Positions 45,638 through 53,440 of a stretch of DNA of 64,000 nt are shown piece by piece. The DNA comes from Candidatus Saccharimonadota bacterium (lineage in GTDB: Bacteria; Patescibacteriota; Saccharimonadia; Saccharimonadales; UBA4665). The notes under the pieces were generated by a model. That model was not told where the DNA came from. It searched no databases and worked only from the letters and a program-made list of their open reading frames with translations. Numbering within the stretch: the stretch's first letter is position 1; every line of letters starts with the position of its first letter. Location of the stretch: the NCBI GenBank assembly GCA_027450065.1, contig DAIDKK010000002.1:1-64000 (forward strand), written 5' to 3'. The translations under genes and the position numbers were made by a program.

Positions 45638-45651
45638 GGTATAATGATACC
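45638..45651. promoter_or_regulatory. 14 bp bidirectional core promoter
   Basis: The whole gap between the divergent GTG (45637) and ATG (45652) is GGTATAATGATACC. Plus strand: TATAAT (45640-45645) ends 6 bases before ATG. Minus strand: TATCAT (45649-45644) ends 6 bases before GTG. Transcription starts about 7 bases after a -10 would fall on the first base of each start codon. Confidence 0.75.
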
Positions 45652-46752
45652 ATGTCCGCACAGCCAGAAGGCAGAAGATGGAAGTTACAAGAGAAGATTA
45701 AAAGCATTGTTTCGCACGGTGCATTTTTGTGTCACAAGCGTTTCTGGCAACGTTTCGCACTCGTGCTGGTTGCTTTTGTTGTCATTGCCACCGGTGGCAT
45801 GTACGGCATCGCGCTGTGGTACCAGCACAGTCAGGCCGGCAAACCATACGACCTCGGCGTTACCTTCATACCGTCATACGCCGCATACCTTGGTGTCGAC
45901 CCGCACGAAACGCTGAGTGCCATCATTAACGACCTAGGTGTGCGACAATTCCGTTTTACGAGCTACTGGAACGAGATTGAACCTACGCCTGGTCACTACG
46001 ACTTCAGTACCCTCGACTGGGAAATGGCCGCCGCCCAAAAAGCTGGTGCCAAAGTGAGCCTTGCCATCGGCCTCCGTCAACCGCGTTGGCCTGAGTGTCA
46101 TGCTCCCAGTTGGATTAACACGGCCACACCCGTGGCGCAGTGGCAACCAGCCCTCGAGCAATATATGACTGCAGTTATCAATCGCTACAAAACGTCACCA
46201 AGCCTCATGAGCTACCAGCTCGAAAATGAGTTCTACAATAGCTTTGGTGATTGCCATAACTTCGATCAATCGCGCCTGGCTACCGAATTCAGTCTGGTCA
46301 AACAGCTCGACCCCACACACCCCGTCATCATCAGTCGCAGCGATAATTACTCTGGATTTGCCCTGAGCAAGCCTCGGGCAGACATCACCGGCATATCCAT
46401 CTACCGCCGAGTCTATAGCCCGTGGGTACGGGGCTACTTTACCTATCCGCTTCCAAGTTGGTACTATGCCTTTCTGGCCGGTGCTCAGCAGCTCCTGACC
46501 GGCACACCATCAGTCGTGCACGAATTGCAAACGGAACCATGGCCACCGAATGGGCAGAATATTCTCAACACAACACTGACCGAGCAAAACAAGACATTCG
46601 ATGCTACACGACTGAAGTCCACGGCCACATTCGCCAAGCAAACTGGCATCCGCCACATTGACCTCTGGGGCGCCGAGTACTGGTACTACCGCATGCAAGT
46701 CTTGCACGACCCGTCCGTCTGGAACACCGCCAAAACAATTTTCAGGCAATAA
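45652..46752 (+). CDS. Membrane-anchored glycoside hydrolase-like protein (GH5/GH42-like barrel)
   Basis: 366 residues. Cytoplasmic start, one membrane helix (FALVLVAFVVIATGGMYGIAL), then a TIM-barrel-like domain: FRFTSYWNEIEPTPGHYDFS, YQLENEFYNSFGDC (Glu as acid/base in the usual N-E position) and VVHELQTEPWP (likely nucleophile Glu). Substrate unknown, presumably an extracellular glycan. The last 22 residues lie downstream of the 19-base core ACCGCATGCAAGTCTTGCA and have a second, diverged copy at 49.6 kb. Confidence 0.8.
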   Translation: MSAQPEGRRWKLQEKIKSIVSHGAFLCHKRFWQRFALVLVAFVVIATGGMYGIALWYQHSQAGKPYDLGVTFIPSYAAYLGVDPHETLSAIINDLGVRQFRFTSYWNEIEPTPGHYDFSTLDWEMAAAQKAGAKVSLAIGLRQPRWPECHAPSWINTATPVAQWQPALEQYMTAVINRYKTSPSLMSYQLENEFYNSFGDCHNFDQSRLATEFSLVKQLDPTHPVIISRSDNYSGFALSKPRADITGISIYRRVYSPWVRGYFTYPLPSWYYAFLAGAQQLLTGTPSVVHELQTEPWPPNGQNILNTTLTEQNKTFDATRLKSTATFAKQTGIRHIDLWGAEYWYYRMQVLHDPSVWNTAKTIFRQ

Positions 46753-46776
46753 GTCTGTGGTGCTACAATCTAACCA

Positions 46777-48801
46777 ATGACTAGTAAGACCACCAGAATG
46801 TACCTGTTTGAACTGTACATTCTCGTAGATAGCCTTGAGCAGGGCCAATGGTTGCAACTTAACAAAGCAATCGTCGGGCACCTTGGTGCACTTGGCGGCA
46901 GCTACGAGCTTATCTTCCGGTGTACGGATAATGTCGTCCGCTTCTTTATACGGTGTGATCATGACCTCAGCTCGCTCTCAAATGCAATCAGTGGCATTTT
47001 ACTACGCCCTTGCGATGAAAAGGAAGCGACACTACCAGAGGCCATACGCAAAGAGCGGCTCGTGCAATATGTGACTGGCGGTAACATCCTCGATCTTAAA
47101 GAAAAATACCACATCAAAAAGATGAAAAGCCTAGAGTGGGCTAGTTTTAGCATACATGCCCTCCGACACGATAAAGCCATAATCCGTTCAAACCTATACT
47201 TTCAGTCAGCCGGTAAAGTCTGGACAAAAGCTAGCAAGCTGCTCACCGCGTTTCCGGCGAATCTACTTGTTATTAACTTTGAGACCAATACCCATTATCT
47301 GAAGAAGACTGTGCCTAAGTATCTCAACATAGAGAAGTCACTTCATATGCTGACAAGTGAAAATTCAGGTGCACTTTTTGAAGTCGATACTTTTCCGTAC
47401 TTCTCACATAATTACTATCTTAATTTAACTAGTTTTGAGTTCGATAAACATTCGTTCATTATTGGCGCAAGTGGTAGTGGTAAGTCAAAACTTATTAGCC
47501 TGTTTGTCGATAGGCTCGCCACCACCGCACTTGCTCCCAATTACAGGATAATCGTCATAGACCCACATGCTTCACTTGCCGAAGATTTTGAGCATTTACA
47601 AGGTACCCGGGTTGTCAACTTTAGCGGTGAAAGCACACAACTTTTTGGTGGCGCGGCGACAGACATATCCGCAGCGACCGAACTGACTGCAACGCTCTTT
47701 AAGTCACTCATGAGCAGTTCTACCGCCAAAACCGACCGTTTACTACGATTCAGCCTTTACGTCTTACTCACAGCGCAGACTATGTCGCTCGAAGCCCTCA
47801 AGCGTTTCCTGACAGAGACTGAATTACGTAACCAGATTTTGGATCATGTTCGCGATTACGTTCCAACTAATATTTCGCACTTTTTTGGTGCAGATTTCAA
47901 TGAACTACGCACTAAGTACTACGATGAGGCGCTGTCGCCGATTATCTCACTCGTTGATGAAATGCAAATGCAGCCCGCACTCGTTGGAGAAGGGGAACTC
48001 TCGCTCGCAAAGACCATTCAAGATAATTTTCTCACGGTATTTTCGCTCAACAAGGTCAGTATGGGAGACAAAGTCGTCAAGACGGTAGCCGGACTTCTTA
48101 TACAGCAGATATTCCTGCTCGCACAAGCACGCGCCTTTGGTCAGAAAGTAATACTCATTATTGACGAAGTTTCAATCGTCCAAAACCCAGCACTGGCCGC
48201 AATTCTTGCTGAAGCGCGCAAATTTAACCTTACGGTAATACTTACTCAACAATATTTCGGACAGATAGAAGAGAATCTTCGTGCAGCCATCTTTGCGAAT
48301 GTCTACAATTACTTTACTTTTAAAGTTTCGGAAGAAGATGCGCGGGCATTAGAGGGGAACCTGAATATCGAGCTGCCCAGTGAACTTGTCGAAGAAGAGC
48401 ACCAAAAAGGAATTAAGGAGCAAGAAATCCGAGTCAAGATTATGACCGAATTACATCCACGCGAGTGCTTAGTACGCGTCCTTGCAAATGGACAAGTGGT
48501 ACCAGCCGTAAAAGCCCGCACGCTTGACGCGCCCGTCGCACGAGCCCACTCGAGCACAGAAAGTCCAGGGCTGAAGACTTACAGGCAAGTAGCCCCTGTC
48601 TTGCCAGCCAAATTTACCGTACAAGACAACATTGAATCACCCCACGCTTCACTGGTAACCGAACCACCCGCCCCACGCAGTATCCCACCCGTATCGCCAA
48701 CAGCAGTACCTCTAGCTGGCACTACTCCAACACCATTTAATCTCAGTGATGTACTCGCTGAGCATTCATCAAGTCGACTCAAAATCAAGCGAAAGGATTA
48801 A
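46777..48801 (+). CDS. VirB4/HerA-like ATPase (type IV secretion/DNA-translocase type)
   Basis: 674 residues. TGCTACAAT (hexamer 46764-46769) ends 7 bases before the ATG. Residues 1-210 are an N-terminal domain without a clear family; then FIIGASGSGKSKLISLF (Walker A), RIIVIDPHASLAEDF, VILIIDEVSIVQNP (Walker B), TVILTQQYFGQIEENLRAAI and NYFTFKVSEEDARALEGNL. This order is that of HerA/VirB4/TraC-type motors. The C-terminal 90 residues are Pro-rich and end in a basic tail (RLKIKRKD). Cargo could be DNA or protein; the partner downstream is an unknown repeat protein. Confidence 0.82.
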   Translation: MTSKTTRMYLFELYILVDSLEQGQWLQLNKAIVGHLGALGGSYELIFRCTDNVVRFFIRCDHDLSSLSNAISGILLRPCDEKEATLPEAIRKERLVQYVTGGNILDLKEKYHIKKMKSLEWASFSIHALRHDKAIIRSNLYFQSAGKVWTKASKLLTAFPANLLVINFETNTHYLKKTVPKYLNIEKSLHMLTSENSGALFEVDTFPYFSHNYYLNLTSFEFDKHSFIIGASGSGKSKLISLFVDRLATTALAPNYRIIVIDPHASLAEDFEHLQGTRVVNFSGESTQLFGGAATDISAATELTATLFKSLMSSSTAKTDRLLRFSLYVLLTAQTMSLEALKRFLTETELRNQILDHVRDYVPTNISHFFGADFNELRTKYYDEALSPIISLVDEMQMQPALVGEGELSLAKTIQDNFLTVFSLNKVSMGDKVVKTVAGLLIQQIFLLAQARAFGQKVILIIDEVSIVQNPALAAILAEARKFNLTVILTQQYFGQIEENLRAAIFANVYNYFTFKVSEEDARALEGNLNIELPSELVEEEHQKGIKEQEIRVKIMTELHPRECLVRVLANGQVVPAVKARTLDAPVARAHSSTESPGLKTYRQVAPVLPAKFTVQDNIESPHASLVTEPPAPRSIPPVSPTAVPLAGTTPTPFNLSDVLAEHSSSRLKIKRKD

Positions 48802-48806
48802 TACTC

Positions 48807-49499
48807 ATGGACGTCCGTAATGCCCAAGCAATACTCGATAAAATAATTGGTCAAATATTTGGCTACAAAAACCCATTAAGTCTTGACCAGTTTTTGCGAA
48901 AGTATGCTTTTGACGTTCGTCTACCACAGCAAGTGAACGACAGTACGACTGGTGAACTAACCTGGACACAATCTGTCAACCCAGCCAAATTTATCACCAC
49001 CCAGAACGCGTGGAACCGACAAGACTGGGACACTATGCCAGCGCGAAATTTAGCGACTATTAATGATGTTCTGGCTGCCTGGAATGAGGTCAACTTCACC
49101 TCAACTGAGCGTCAAGTAGACAGTCTGAGTGTTGCTGAGTCAGACAATATTTATACCTCAGAAAATGTGTATCGTTCAGAAGACATTAGCGACTCTAAAA
49201 ATGTCCTTTTCTCAGATGGTATCTTCAGCAGCGAGTTTGTTGCAGCAGGGCAACGTAGCAACGCTTTGTCCTTTTGTGCCCGCGTAGAAGATAGCAAAGA
49301 TTGCTCGAGTAGTTTCGCGGTCACATGGTCAAAAAAAATTGTCAATTCTATGTTTATTGAAGATTGTAGCGATATGTATGAATGCATGTTCTGTAGCCAT
49401 ATCACAAACAAGAAATTCTACATCGCCAACGCACAGTATTCCGAAGAAGAGTACCGACGCATCAAAGATATGGTTGTACGCTGGGTCCTGACTGCCTGA
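48807..49499 (+). CDS. Unknown protein with Ser/Cys-periodic, beta-helix-like core
   Basis: 230 residues, 5 bases after the ATPase gene. Residues 1-105 form a helical N-terminal domain. Residues 110-210 show a run of short repeats with Ser, Asn, Asp or Cys at near-regular steps: SDNIYTSENVYRSEDISDSK, NVLFSDGIFSSEF, CSDMYECMFCSHITNKKF. This recalls a right-handed beta-helix or pentapeptide-like solenoid. It ends with an acidic helix (YSEEEYRRIKDMVVRWVL). I know no family; it may be an adaptor or substrate-recognition partner for the ATPase. Confidence 0.65.
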   Translation: MDVRNAQAILDKIIGQIFGYKNPLSLDQFLRKYAFDVRLPQQVNDSTTGELTWTQSVNPAKFITTQNAWNRQDWDTMPARNLATINDVLAAWNEVNFTSTERQVDSLSVAESDNIYTSENVYRSEDISDSKNVLFSDGIFSSEFVAAGQRSNALSFCARVEDSKDCSSSFAVTWSKKIVNSMFIEDCSDMYECMFCSHITNKKFYIANAQYSEEEYRRIKDMVVRWVLTA

Positions 49500-49534
49500 C
49501 CAAAACTAGCATACACGACACAGGGTGGTAGGCT

Positions 49535-49625
49535 CTGGGCACCAAGCATTGATTGCCACCACCGCATGCAAGTCTTGCATGATCCATCCGTCTGGAACGC
49601 CGCCAAAGGCATCTTTGGTCAATAG
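49535..49625 (+). pseudogene. Displaced 3' end of the GH-like gene
   Basis: Reads RMQVLHDPSVWNAAKGIFGQ then TAG, against RMQVLHDPSVWNTAKTIFRQ at the end of the intact gene. No start or body is present. It is the tail left behind by, or carried with, the cassette. Confidence 0.8.
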
Positions 49626-49686
49626 TTCTTAGTTTTCTTAAAAGAGAAGTAACCCTATCTTTTGATAGTAGCATAATATTTATTGT

Positions 49687-49715
49687 TTGTCAATATGCTA
49701 CCTCTGTTGTATAAT
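49687..49715 (+). promoter_or_regulatory. smpB promoter
   Basis: TTGTCA (49687-49692), 17-base spacer, TATAAT (49710-49715), ending 7 bases before the smpB ATG: leaderless mRNA. Confidence 0.8.
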
Positions 49716-49722
49716 GCTTCCC

Positions 49723-50211
49723 ATGGCAAAGAAAGCCGGCCGCCGCGGCCACGCCCACCAGCTGAATCAAGTCAAGAACATCCAAAACCGTCGTGCCCGG
49801 CACGATTATGAACTAGGTGATTCTTTGGTGGTGGGTCTCGCCCTGACGGGCGCAGAGGCAAAGTCGCTGCGCATGGGGCACGGCCAGCTTCGTGGCGCCT
49901 ACGTAACTGTCAAAGACAACGAGTTGTATCTACTGAACGGCACAGTGCATGGCACGAGCGGTATCCCGATTGATGAAACCGGTCAGACTCGCACCCGCAA
50001 GCTGCTCGCCAAGCGCCGTGAAATCGATGCTCTCATAGAGGCGAAAACACAAGGTCGCACCATCGTTCCGCTCGAAGTTATCACGCAAGGTCGCTACATT
50101 AAACTTCGCATCGCCATCGGTAGGGGCAAGAAGCAGTACGACAAACGCCAAGCGCTCAAAAAGCGCGACGAAACACGCACGATGCAGTCCGCCATGAAGG
50201 CCAGGGGCTAG
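49723..50211 (+). CDS. smpB: SsrA-binding protein SmpB
   Basis: Binds tmRNA for trans-translation. 162 residues from ATG 49723 (MAKKAGRRGHAHQLNQVKNI). RARHDYELGDSLVVGLALTGAEAKSLR, GQLRGAYVTVKDNELYLLN, RTRKLLAKRREID and the basic tail KKQYDKRQALKKRDE are all family hallmarks. A longer N-terminal extension than usual precedes them. The stop is directly followed by the ABC-F gene. Confidence 0.96.
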   Translation: MAKKAGRRGHAHQLNQVKNIQNRRARHDYELGDSLVVGLALTGAEAKSLRMGHGQLRGAYVTVKDNELYLLNGTVHGTSGIPIDETGQTRTRKLLAKRREIDALIEAKTQGRTIVPLEVITQGRYIKLRIAIGRGKKQYDKRQALKKRDETRTMQSAMKARG

Positions 50212-51870
50212 ATGATCGTCTCCGTCGATATCACCGAAAAATCTTTCGGCAGTAAACTGCTGTACGACAATCTGCGGTTTGATATTCAGCCAAACGAAAA
50301 ACTCGGCATCATTGGACGCAATGGTACCGGCAAGTCTACGCTGCTCCACATCATCACCGGCGAAGACAAAGATTTCCAGGGCGAGATTGCTATCAAACGC
50401 GGCACGGTGGTCGTGTCGAGCCGCCAGGAACATCACGGTCATGAAGAAAAGACGGTGCTTGAATATATCCAGGGTGATTTGCCAGAGTTTTCCCACTTGC
50501 ATCATGTCCTCAGCACATATCCCACCACTATGGGTGAAGACAGTCGGAAGCAGCAGCGCTACAGCGATGCGCTTGAGCGCTTTAGTCAGCTCGGTTACTT
50601 CCAGATCGAAGACGAGCTTGAGCAAGCCTTCACGGCCTACCAATTGCCAGTCGAGAAATTGTACGGCCAGCTCAAAACGCTGAGCGGCGGCCAAAAGCGT
50701 ATGGTTGAGCTCATAAAAGTGCAGCGCTCCAAAGGTGACTTGGCTTTGATCGATGAACCGACCAACCACATGGATTACATTGCCAAACGTGAGTTTATCA
50801 AATGGCTCAGCGCGGCCAGCGAAGCCGTGGTAGTTATCACACATGACCGAGATGTGCTGGCAGAGGTAGACAAAATTATCGAAATTCGCGATGGCCGCGC
50901 CTATAGCTTTCGCGGCAATTACACGCAGTACCTGCGCACCAATAAGGGGCAGGTGACCTCACAGGTTAATGAGTATGATTTGGCACAGCGCCGCATCCAG
51001 AACCTGACAGCCGATGTCATTCGCTTCCGCCGACTCAAAGAGAAATCACGCGACCCGGGCACTATCAAGCGCTTTAAGTCCCAAGAAGAAAAGGCGGCCG
51101 CCGAACTTGCCAAGCTCTCGCAGACCGAAAAACCATCGTTTTGGATTGACCGGGAGAGCGCCGGAGACCTCGACCTTAAGATGACAGCTGCCTACGAAAA
51201 ATATAAGGCCAAGAACATCCGACTGAATACAAAAAATGCTGCCACGAGTTCATCACGATTGCTCGTACAAGCCCACAATCTGAGCCTCGGCTATGGTGAG
51301 AAACCACTCTTTGACGGTGTCCAATTTGCCGTGCATGAAGGTGAACGGCTACGTTTGCACGGCCGCAACGGCGCTGGCAAAACCACGCTCGTGAATGCGA
51401 TATTAGCGCGCAGCCAAGACCAGCCGATTCCCTCGACAGTCTTTGCCGGCACCGTGGCGGTAGAGCATGAATTACCACTCGGCTTTTATGAGCAAGAGAT
51501 TGATGCGCGGTATCTTGCTATGACACTACATGATGCCATCGAAACGTCATACCTCGAGAAAGATTTGCAGATTAGCGATCAAAAGATCAAGCAGCTGCTT
51601 GGTGAGTACCTGTTTGAGCCTGTCACCGATGGTCAGATGCCAGTTGGCCAACTCAGTGGTGGCCAGAAGGCGCGGCTGCAGATTATTCGCATGCTCGCAA
51701 ACAATCCGCTCCTGTTACTCCTCGATGAGCCAACGAACCACCTCGACTTGCCAAGCATTGAAGAGCTCGAAAATGCCCTCACGAGCTACCACGGTGCCGT
51801 CATCTATATTTCGCACGATAGCTTCTTTGCGAAGCATGTTGGTGGCGAAACGGTTACCATAGGCGCCTAA
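50212..51870 (+). CDS. ABC-F family ATPase
   Basis: 552 residues, two ABC domains in one chain and no membrane segments. Site 1: IIGRNGTGKSTLLHI, LSGGQKRMVELI, LALIDEPTNHMDY. Site 2: LHGRNGAGKTTLVNA, LSGGQKARLQII, LLLLDEPTNHLDL. The linker between them (about 240-330) is the charged P-site tRNA-interaction motif region. ABC-F proteins act on ribosomes to relieve stalling or give antibiotic protection. It starts at the base after the smpB stop, so both ribosome-rescue genes are coupled. Confidence 0.93.
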   Translation: MIVSVDITEKSFGSKLLYDNLRFDIQPNEKLGIIGRNGTGKSTLLHIITGEDKDFQGEIAIKRGTVVVSSRQEHHGHEEKTVLEYIQGDLPEFSHLHHVLSTYPTTMGEDSRKQQRYSDALERFSQLGYFQIEDELEQAFTAYQLPVEKLYGQLKTLSGGQKRMVELIKVQRSKGDLALIDEPTNHMDYIAKREFIKWLSAASEAVVVITHDRDVLAEVDKIIEIRDGRAYSFRGNYTQYLRTNKGQVTSQVNEYDLAQRRIQNLTADVIRFRRLKEKSRDPGTIKRFKSQEEKAAAELAKLSQTEKPSFWIDRESAGDLDLKMTAAYEKYKAKNIRLNTKNAATSSSRLLVQAHNLSLGYGEKPLFDGVQFAVHEGERLRLHGRNGAGKTTLVNAILARSQDQPIPSTVFAGTVAVEHELPLGFYEQEIDARYLAMTLHDAIETSYLEKDLQISDQKIKQLLGEYLFEPVTDGQMPVGQLSGGQKARLQIIRMLANNPLLLLLDEPTNHLDLPSIEELENALTSYHGAVIYISHDSFFAKHVGGETVTIGA

Positions 51871-52070
51871 ATTTTACGCGGCCAACAACATTACGATACG
51901 AGGCACTTTACACACTTCGGTGAAACAGCTATGATACTATCTGTATTTCTCTTTGAGGAATAGGCACATTACATTTTATATCATTGCTCCGATGCGATTA
52001 CCTGATATTTTCGGGATGATTAGCGGGAGCGATATTCCGGGGTAGCTCAGCGGTAGAGCGGGTGGCTGTT

Positions 52071-52626
52071 CGGCACACGATGGTATACAATAATATGTAT
52101 GCCAGACAGCCGCAAATACGCCGATCGCGCTGAATATCTCAAGAAAGCAGTTTCACTGCGCCGTAAAAAGATTCGACAAATGCTTGTTGAGTACAAAGGT
52201 GGCAAATGTGAATTATGCGGATACAACGAATGCATAGACGTGCTAGATCTACATCATAAAGATCCTAGTACAAAGGAATTCGGCATTTCCTCCAGTGGCC
52301 TTACGAGGTCCTGGGAGAAGAACAAGGTCGAAGCCGACAAATGTGTTCTATTATGCGCAAACTGCCATAGAGAGATTCACGCAGGCTACAAGCAGCCTAC
52401 TTGGGTAACCAAGTAGTGATAACAGGGTGAATTGCGGGAAGTCTAACCGTGAAAAGTAAGTTTTCACGCAAGATAATCCGCAGCCAAGCCAGATTTGGGT
52501 TAAGAGAATCTGGAAGGTTCAGAGACTAGAAGGTGAGCCTAACAATAATCCTTCATTAGCGCCCTGCATCCTTAAAAGTAAGGATGATGAGATAGTCCAC
52601 GCACGATAAAAGTCGTGAATAAGTGT
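52071..52626 (+). ncRNA. Group I self-splicing intron with HNH ORF
   Basis: P1: exon bases 52062-52070 pair with GACAGCCGC (52105-52113) over 9 bp, with a U-G pair at the splice site. Core after the ORF: P element near 52429-52441 (GAATTGCGGGAAG), Q AATCCGCAGCC (52475-52485), R GTTCAGAGACTAGA (52517-52530), S AGATAGTCC (52590-52598). Stems seen: P5 GTGAAAA/TTTTCAC, P6 CCAGATT/AATCTGG, P8 CATCCTT/AAGGATG, P9 CACGA/TCGTG, and P7 GACTA/TAGTC. The last-G rule would end the intron at 52625 instead, shifting both sites by one base. Confidence 0.93.
52099..52416 (+). CDS. HNH homing endonuclease in the intron
   Basis: 105 residues. Basic N-terminal helix (YLKKAVSLRRKKIRQML), then a zinc-HNH module: KCELCGYNECIDVLDLHHKDP and CVLLCANCHREIHAGYK. 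All four Cys and the catalytic His are present, so it looks active. The ORF starts inside P1: codons 3-5 are the internal guide sequence. It probably spreads the intron to intronless tRNA-Asn alleles. Confidence 0.9.
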   Translation: MPDSRKYADRAEYLKKAVSLRRKKIRQMLVEYKGGKCELCGYNECIDVLDLHHKDPSTKEFGISSSGLTRSWEKNKVEADKCVLLCANCHREIHAGYKQPTWVTK

Positions 52627-52672
52627 AACCACTAGGTCGCTGGTTCGAATCCAGTCCCCGGAGCCATACAAA

Positions 52673-52705
52673 ATGAGTCAGGCTGCAAGTCTGGCTCTTT
52701 TTGTA
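52673..52705 (+). terminator. Terminator after tRNA-Asn
   Basis: GAGTCAG paired with CTGGCTC (one G-U) and followed by TTTTTGT, 8 bases after the tRNA CCA end. Confidence 0.8.
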
Positions 52706-52756
52706 TTGACCCGCAGAATGCGGGTTGAAGCAGCGAAGCTGGTGCGATAACAAGGA

Positions 52757-52779
52757 GCACGCGCAGATGCTCGCATCGA
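52757..52779 (+). repeat. Conserved hairpin motif, copy 1
   Basis: GCACGCGCAGATGCTCGCAT plus CGA, containing GATGC-TC-GCATC. A second copy at 60912-60934 has GGTGC-TT-GCACC, so a base-pair change is matched on both sides. Both lie just upstream of a tRNA-Asn 3' end copy. Confidence 0.65.
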
Positions 52780-52813
52780 GCATGCGACGCAGATATATGC
52801 GCGGAGGCGCTAT

Positions 52814-52830
52814 AATCCAGTCCCCGGAGC
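52814..52830 (+). repeat. Partial copy of tRNA-Asn 3' end
   Basis: AATCCAGTCCCCGGAGC, identical to 52648-52664. Similarity begins exactly in the T-loop and the preceding sequence is unrelated. A terminator-like segment follows (52841-52865). Confidence 0.85.
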
Positions 52831-52866
52831 TATAAGCATTTGACCCTGTTAATTCGGGGGTCTTTT
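52827..52866 (+). repeat. Direct repeat A (tRNA tail plus terminator-like hairpin)
   Basis: GAGCTATAAGCATTTGACCC then TGTTAATTCGGGGGTCTTTT. A close copy is at 57485-57527. Together they flank the 4.6 kb block of ABC exporter, secreted protein and 2H phosphoesterase genes. Confidence 0.75.
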
Positions 52867-52896
52867 AGACAAAAAACAATGCTAGGAGCGCAATAA

Positions 52897-53424
52897 TTAG
52901 GCAAATAGGGGTGACGTAAAAACAAACGCCACCAGAGCAACAAGAGCATACGGTACAACTACAGCGTCGCTACGAGAGTCTATGACTTTAACGTCTAGGA
53001 AGTTCCTGACTTGCACGTACTCGACTATCCTGGCAATCGACAATAATCCCAGCATAGCAATCAACGCAGGTAAGATACTATTAGGCAATAGCTTCATGGC
53101 TATGGTTATGCTTCCCTGGGGCACGAAGAAAAATATCAATATAGCTGCCAGTATCCAGGTCCATTTATCTGCAGATCTACGAGCCGCAAGGCATGCTAGG
53201 ACAATCAGCCCCCAGTAAAGCGGCATAGTGTTGGCGTATAACATTGCACTTGCATTCAAGAAGTTATTGTCTTTACCTCCGGTTGCATTAATCAAGGAAA
53301 TAACGCCAACAAATATCAAAAGAATGAAGGCGGCGCTAAGCAGCCAGGGTATGATGTCTTTCTTTGTTACAGTCCATAGCGTAATATAGGGTTTGTTTTC
53401 TGGTTTCATATCTAACAAATCCAT
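52897..53424 (-). CDS. Hypothetical membrane protein
   Basis: Start at ATG 53424 (MDLLDMKPENKPYITLWTV), 14 bases after the stop of the permease gene. About 175 residues with five membrane segments (IIPWLLSAAFILLIFVGVIS, MPLYWGLIVLACLAA, WTWILAAILIFFFVPQ and two more). No family recognised. Last gene of the ABC exporter operon, so probably connected with it. Confidence 0.7.
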   Translation of the reverse strand: MDLLDMKPENKPYITLWTVTKKDIIPWLLSAAFILLIFVGVISLINATGGKDNNFLNASAMLYANTMPLYWGLIVLACLAARRSADKWTWILAAILIFFFVPQGSITIAMKLLPNSILPALIAMLGLLSIARIVEYVQVRNFLDVKVIDSRSDAVVVPYALVALVAFVFTSPLFA

Positions 53425-53440
53425 ATTAGTTACTGCCCAA

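Larger units (their letters stand above)
46688..49579 (+). mobile_element. 2.9 kb integrative cassette bounded by a 19 bp direct repeat
   Basis: ACCGCATGCAAGTCTTGCA occurs at 46688-46706 (inside the GH-like gene) and again at 49561-49579. The repeat contains the palindrome TGCAAG-T-CTTGCA. Downstream of both copies the frame continues as HDPSVWN, then similar but diverged residues to a stop; upstream of the second copy there is no gene. The cassette carries an ATPase gene and a repeat-protein gene but no recognisable recombinase. Confidence 0.7.
52036..52666 (+). tRNA. trnN: tRNA-Asn (GTT) interrupted by a group I intron
   Basis: 5' exon 52036-52070 and 3' exon 52627-52666. Joined cloverleaf: acceptor TCCGGGG with CCCCGGA; D-arm GCTC/GAGC; anticodon arm GGTGG-CTGTTAA-CCACT giving anticodon GTT; T-arm GCTGG-TTCGAAT-CCAGT; discriminator G and encoded CCA. 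The intron interrupts the anticodon loop after GTT (or one base earlier; the two junctions give the same mature tRNA because a T flanks both sides). Confidence 0.93.

Noticed and set aside
49930-50844. 304-codon minus-strand reading frame opposite smpB and the ABC-F gene
   Set aside because: Shadow of two certain genes on the other strand; no promoter or ribosome site.
52047-52235. Minus-strand frame across the tRNA-Asn 5' exon
   Set aside because: Lies over a tRNA exon, the P1 region and the HNH gene; no support.
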